This document shows, piece by piece, positions 59,100 through 64,000 of a DNA stretch of 64,000 bases. Source of the DNA: Arthrobotrys musiformis (taxonomy: Eukaryota; Ascomycota; Orbiliomycetes; Orbiliales; Orbiliaceae); the NCBI GenBank assembly GCA_036971715.1, contig JAVHJL010000010.1:1-64000 (forward strand). The letters are read 5' to 3'. The notes under the pieces are model-generated. The model saw only the letters and a list, made by a program, of their open reading frames with translations, had not been told where the DNA came from and made no database searches. The translations under genes and the position numbers were made by a program. Numbering within the stretch: the first letter of the stretch is position 1; each line of letters begins with the position of its first letter.

Positions 59100-60010
59100 A
59101 AAAATCTTTAATTATTATTTTATCAGAATTTATTGTTGAATAAATTAAAATTATAATAACAATCTTTAAATATTTTTAAAATAATGTATTAATAGTGATA
59201 TTAGTAATTATTTTAATTATCAAATTTTTAGATTTTAACTTTTTTGATGATATAAAATTATATAAATTAAGAAACTTTCTAGTATAATTTAATAATAAAT
59301 ATAAAAGAAAAATTACTAAATTTATTATTTTTTAAAAAAAAAATAGTATACACTATTAGTCTTTTTAAAGAAAATTTAGTAGAACTAATTTTTAATAAAT
59401 ATAATATTAATAACAAAACCTAGAATTAAAATATATATACTGAATTTATTACTTAGCTTAAAAAAGCTTTTAAAGATTCTAATTTTATAAAAATAGTAAA
59501 ATAAGAATTATAAAATTTTAAATAAATTAATAAATTTTTTTTTAGGTATTTTATAGAATTTAAATGTTTTATATTTAATTATAATAATACCATTTAAATT
59601 ACCTATTTATAATATAAATTATATATTAAAATTAAAGAATTTTTAATTATTAAAAATATGTTTTTAAAGATTTTAATAACTTTATTATTATTTATTAATA
59701 TTTTAATAATAACTAGTAAATTTTGAATTAAAAAAAAGGTTTTAAAATTTTATAAATATTAGATTTTAAAAAAAAAAAAATACTATTATTATTCTAGCAT
59801 TTAAAATATTTATTAAGTTTAATAATTTAGTATTATAAATATAAGAAAATAATTATTTTAAATTTAAATTTATAACTTAATTTATAAGTAATATTAAAGA
59901 ATATTTAATTCCAAAAAAAAAACTAATAATAAGTTTAAAAATTATATTTATATTATAAAAAAAGTAATTATTTTATTAATAATTATTTTAATAAGAAAAT
60001 TTAAAAAAAT
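59100..60010 (+). pseudogene. Gypsy-B gag relic in the right-hand copy
   Basis: Aligns to gag 17150-18007, including a region like FLDFNFFDDIKLYKLRNFLV near 59220-59285, clearly derived from the reference gag. Stops and indels are frequent. The zinc-knuckle cysteines are lost. Confidence 0.82.
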
Positions 60011-60199
60011 TTTAATTAATAAAATTTATATAATTTTTGTATAATATAAGATTAGAATATTTAAAAGCTAACTTATAAACAAATTTAAAATAAAATAATA
60101 TTTATTATAAAATATTATTAATATAAAAATATTAAAAAAAAATTAGAAAAAAATAATACTTAATTATAAGATATAATATATAGTAAAATAAAAAAATTT

Positions 60200-63100
60200 A
60201 TTATTATTTTAAATATCTAGAAATTTTAAAGAATATTATAAATTTTTTTTATATTTTAGAATTTATATTTTTATTTAAATTTTAAAAATATTAAAATATT
60301 ATTTAAATTATATATTCAAATTTTTATTATTTTATATTTTTATTTTTAAAAATTTATTAAAAAAAAAATTTTTAAAAAAAGAAAATATTTTACTATTATA
60401 AAAAAAGAAGATATAAAGATTTTTATTTTTTTAAATATCAAATTAATTTAGGAATTTATATGATTAATGAATAAAAAATATCTCAAAACTTTAAAAGTAT
60501 GAATTAATGAATATATGATTAAAAAGTTTATTTAGAAATCTAATAATTTATAAAGAATGTTAATTTTCTTTATTTTAAAGAAAAATAATAGTTTATGATT
60601 TTGTATAAATTAAAAGAAATTTAATAATATTATTATTAAAAATTAATGTTTTTTACTCTAAATTGATGAAATTTTAGATTATTTTAAAAAAATCAAATAT
60701 TTTATATGATTAGATATTTATAGTATATATAATTATATTAAAATAGTTAAAGAAAATAAAGAAAAAATAATTTTTTATATTTAATATAAATATTTTAAAT
60801 TTTAAATAATATACTTTAATTTAATAAATATTTTTACTACTTTTTAAATATACATCAATAAAAATTTATAATTTTTTTTAAATAAATTTTATATAATTTA
60901 TTTTAATGATATTTATATTTATAATAATTTATGAATAAAATACATCTACCATATAAAATAAGTTATTAAAGTACTATAAAAAATAAAACTTTATATTAAA
61001 TTTTTTAAATATAAATTTTTCATTAAAAAAATTAAATTTTTAAAATATATTATTAAAAGTGATAGTATTAAAATAAATCTAACTAAAATTTAAAATATAT
61101 TTAATTAAAAAAAACTAAAAAAAAAACCTAAAATTATTTAAAAAAATAATCTTTTCTAAAATTTATAAATTTTTATCAATAATTTATAAAAAATTATACA
61201 AAAATAGCCAAATTTTTTTATAATTTAACTAAAAAAAATAAAATATCTTTTAAATATTTAAACAAGTTTTTTATACTAAATTAATATTAAAATATTAAAC
61301 TTGATATTAAAAATATAAATAAAAATAAATATTTTAAATTTTATTTATATTATAATTTTTTTTTAAAAAAAAACATAATAATAGTCTCTAATATTTTGTA
61401 GTTTATTAATTAAAAAAATAATTTTTATAAAATATAATTATAATATTTATGATAAAGAACTCTTATCTATAATCTAAATATTTAAAAAAATAAAATTGAT
61501 ATTTAATAAGTATTTATATTTAAATATATATTTTATAGATTATAAAAATTTAGAATATTTTATGATTAAATAATTTTTAAAATAAAAATAAGTAAAATAA
61601 ATAAAATATTTATTTTAATTTAATTTTAAAATATTTTTTGTTTTTGAAAAAACTAATATTAAGGTTAATATATTAATTAAAAAATCGAAAAACCTTTTTT
61701 AATAAAGAAAAAATAAATATATTAAAAATTAAATTAAAATATTTATATTATTTGAAAAAATCTAATAAATTAGTATAATGATAATATAAAAAGACTAAAA
61801 AATAGTAATACTTAAAAATTTATATATTTAAAATATTACAAAAATGTTAAGAAAAAAAAAATAAATAATATTTTAAGATAAAAATTTTAAAAATAAAAAA
61901 ACAGTAAAACGAATTTTACTATAATAATAAAAAAGTAGTAATAAAAAAATTTATAAAGAAATATTATGATATTATAATTATTTTATTGTAGAATATTTAA
62001 ATAAAATTAAAATATTGGAATTAATTTAAAGAAAATATATATAAGTAAAAATTTTAAAAAATATAAATTAATATATTAATAATTATTATATATATAAATA
62101 TATTAAAATTTTTAAAAATATATTTTAAAAATTATTATAATTATTTTAAATATTAAAAAAAAATTGGTAAAATATTTTTTTTGATTTTATTATTAAATTA
62201 CTAAAATTAGAAAAATATAATATTATCTTAGTTATTATTAATAGATTTTTTAAAATAATTTATTTAATTTTTATTATAAAAAAGTTAAGTACTAAAATAT
62301 TTATTAAAACTTTTTTAAAAAATATTTGAAAATTATATGGATTATTTAAAAAATTTATATTAGATTAAAAAAAAAACTTTTTTAATAAATTTTAAAATAA
62401 AATTAATAGTTAATTAAAAATCTATTATTAATTTACTATTATGTATTATTTTTAAATAAATAAATAGATTGAACATATTAATATTATAATAAAATAATAT
62501 TTTAGAATTTATATTAATTATTAATAAAATAATTAAATAAAATAGTTATTTTTAATTAAATATTTTTATAATATTTAATATTATTAGTACTTTTTTATTT
62601 ATTATAAATTATAGCTAAAATTTAAGTACTTTTGAATTCTAAAACTTCTAAAAACCTACCAAAAATTAAAAAGTTATAAAATTCATTTAATAAATATTAG
62701 ACTTATAAAAAGTTTTATATATAAAAATTAGTTATACTATATAAATATAATAAAAATAAGCAAATAAATAATAATATTTAATATCTAAATATAAAAAAAA
62801 ATCATATTTAACTCAACATATAAAATATTAAAATAATTAAATCCTATTCTAAATTATTTAATAAAATAAAAAAACTATTTTAAATTTTCAAATCCATAAA
62901 AAAATAAATATATAAATTAAAATTTTTTTTATTCATAAAAATCTATTTGATTTTTTATATTAATTTATTTTATGTAATACCAAAAAACACTTTTTTTAAC
63001 TAAAATCATAAAAAACGACCTATATTTATTATAATCAATAATAAAAAAAAATATCAAGTTAAAAAAATCTTAAATTTATAATTATATTATCATAAATTTT

Positions 63101-63250
63101 AATATTTTATTTAATAAAAAGGTTAAAATAAATTTATTTAATAATTTATATCTAATATTATTTATACTTAAAAGCTATTTAATAATTTTTATAAATCCTA
63201 TTTTAATTAATTTAATTTTAATATTTGATTTTTTTAACCCCACAACATTT
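60200..63250 (+). pseudogene. Gypsy-B pol relic in the right-hand copy
   Basis: Collinear with 18206-21800. The RT active-site region near 60895-60925 reads YFNDIYIYN, with the same Asp-to-Asn change as the reference. RNase H lies near 61400-61700, integrase core pieces near 62150-62480, and the chromodomain region near 63050-63200. No open frame longer than a few dozen codons survives. Confidence 0.8.
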
Positions 63251-64000
63251 TCCCTCTATAATATAAAAAAATTAAACAAACCAATTAAAAAACTTCTACC
63301 TTTTAATATTATTTAAAAAATATTTTTAAATTTTAACCTATTTAAACTTTAAATATTAAAATTTATATACCTCAACTTATATTAAGAAATTTTTTACTTT
63401 TAAATAAAATTAACCAAAACCATTTAATATAATTTATCAATAATACTTTTAATAAAACTTTAGATTAAGGATAATAAACAATTTTATAATAACAATTCTA
63501 TAAAAAATTAATTATTTAATAAAATAATCAATTTTAATTAAAAATTTAATATAAAATCCTCAAAAATTAAAAATACTAATAAATCTATATAAGATACTAC
63601 TAAAATAAACATCTAAAATTATAATACAACAAAAATAAAAATTCTAAAATTAAATATTCTAAAATAAAACTTTTAAAAATTATATAAAAAAACAACTATC
63701 AAAAATTTATATTACTAAAAATTAGTAAATAATATTAATAAAATAAAAAATTTATTTTTATATTAAATATTAAAACAAAATATCAACAAAATATCAATAC
63801 TAAAAAAAAAATTATATAATAAAATATATTTAATAAAAAAAACTTTAAATAAAAATTTAAACAACCAAAGAAACCTTTAAAATAATTATAAAAAATATTT
63901 AAATAATATTATAATTAAAAAAAAAAAATTATATAATATAATATAATTTACAAACTCAAATAAAAAAATACTTAAATCTTAATTTCAAAATTTAAAAAAC

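Larger units (their letters stand above)
58938..64000 (+). mobile_element. Gypsy-B copy (plus), 5' LTR tail to chromodomain region, runs off the window
   Basis: Aligned to the Gypsy-B reference: the last part of the 5' LTR (58938 to about 59011), then leader, gag, protease, RT, RNase H, integrase, the chromodomain region and beyond, equal to about 16990-22230. The 3' LTR would lie past the window end. Gypsy-A copy D has cut its 5' LTR. It is among the most mutated copies, with changes on both strands and no open frame. Confidence 0.88.

Overview
This window is a nested retrotransposon graveyard, most likely from a filamentous ascomycete (inference). I find no host gene. Nearly all 64 kb is extremely AT-rich, and related copies differ mainly by G-to-A and C-to-T changes that turn Trp, Gln and Arg codons into stops. 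That is the footprint of repeat-induced point mutation (RIP), which is known from Pezizomycotina.

Five repeat families explain most of the sequence from 4.7 kb onward. (1) A Tad/I-like LINE has ORF1 (coiled coil plus CCHC knuckles), ORF2 (endonuclease, RT, RNase H, CCHC) and a (TAA)n tail. Six copies are seen: 4685-6030, 8203-10305 (-), 12615-16448 plus 22960-24840, 28527-34285 (the only copy with open frames), 36053-36646 and 37083-42804. (2) Gypsy-A has LTRs of about 663-673 bp. Copies are A (10306-35692, + strand, with large insertions), C (45810-57030, +) and D (58937 leftwards to 42805, -, split by C). (3) Gypsy-B is a chromodomain-bearing Ty3/gypsy element with 615-bp LTRs. The complete copy is 16449-22954; partial copies are 6031-8202 (-), 36673-37082 (- LTR piece) and 58938-64000 (+). 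(4) An apparently undescribed 810-bp SINE has a tRNA-like head and a tail shared with the LINE. It occurs twice in opposite orientations inside Gypsy-C (52621-53429 and 55993-56802) and is essentially unmutated. (5) There are simple and tandem repeats, plus one GC-normal island at 35743-36052.

The nesting gives a relative history. Gypsy-A copy A was hit by a LINE at 12.6 kb, and Gypsy-B then jumped into that LINE (5-bp duplication ACTAA). The young intact LINE later entered copy A at 28.5 kb. Gypsy-A copy C jumped into the older, opposite copy D (duplication CTTTT), and two SINEs then entered C. The intact LINE is the best candidate source of the machinery that moves the SINE, because both share the same 3' end and the same (TAA)n tail.

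The first 4.7 kb is AT-rich sequence with tandem repeats that I could not assign to a family. Family assignments rest on motifs read by eye and on alignment between copies inside this window; no database was searched.
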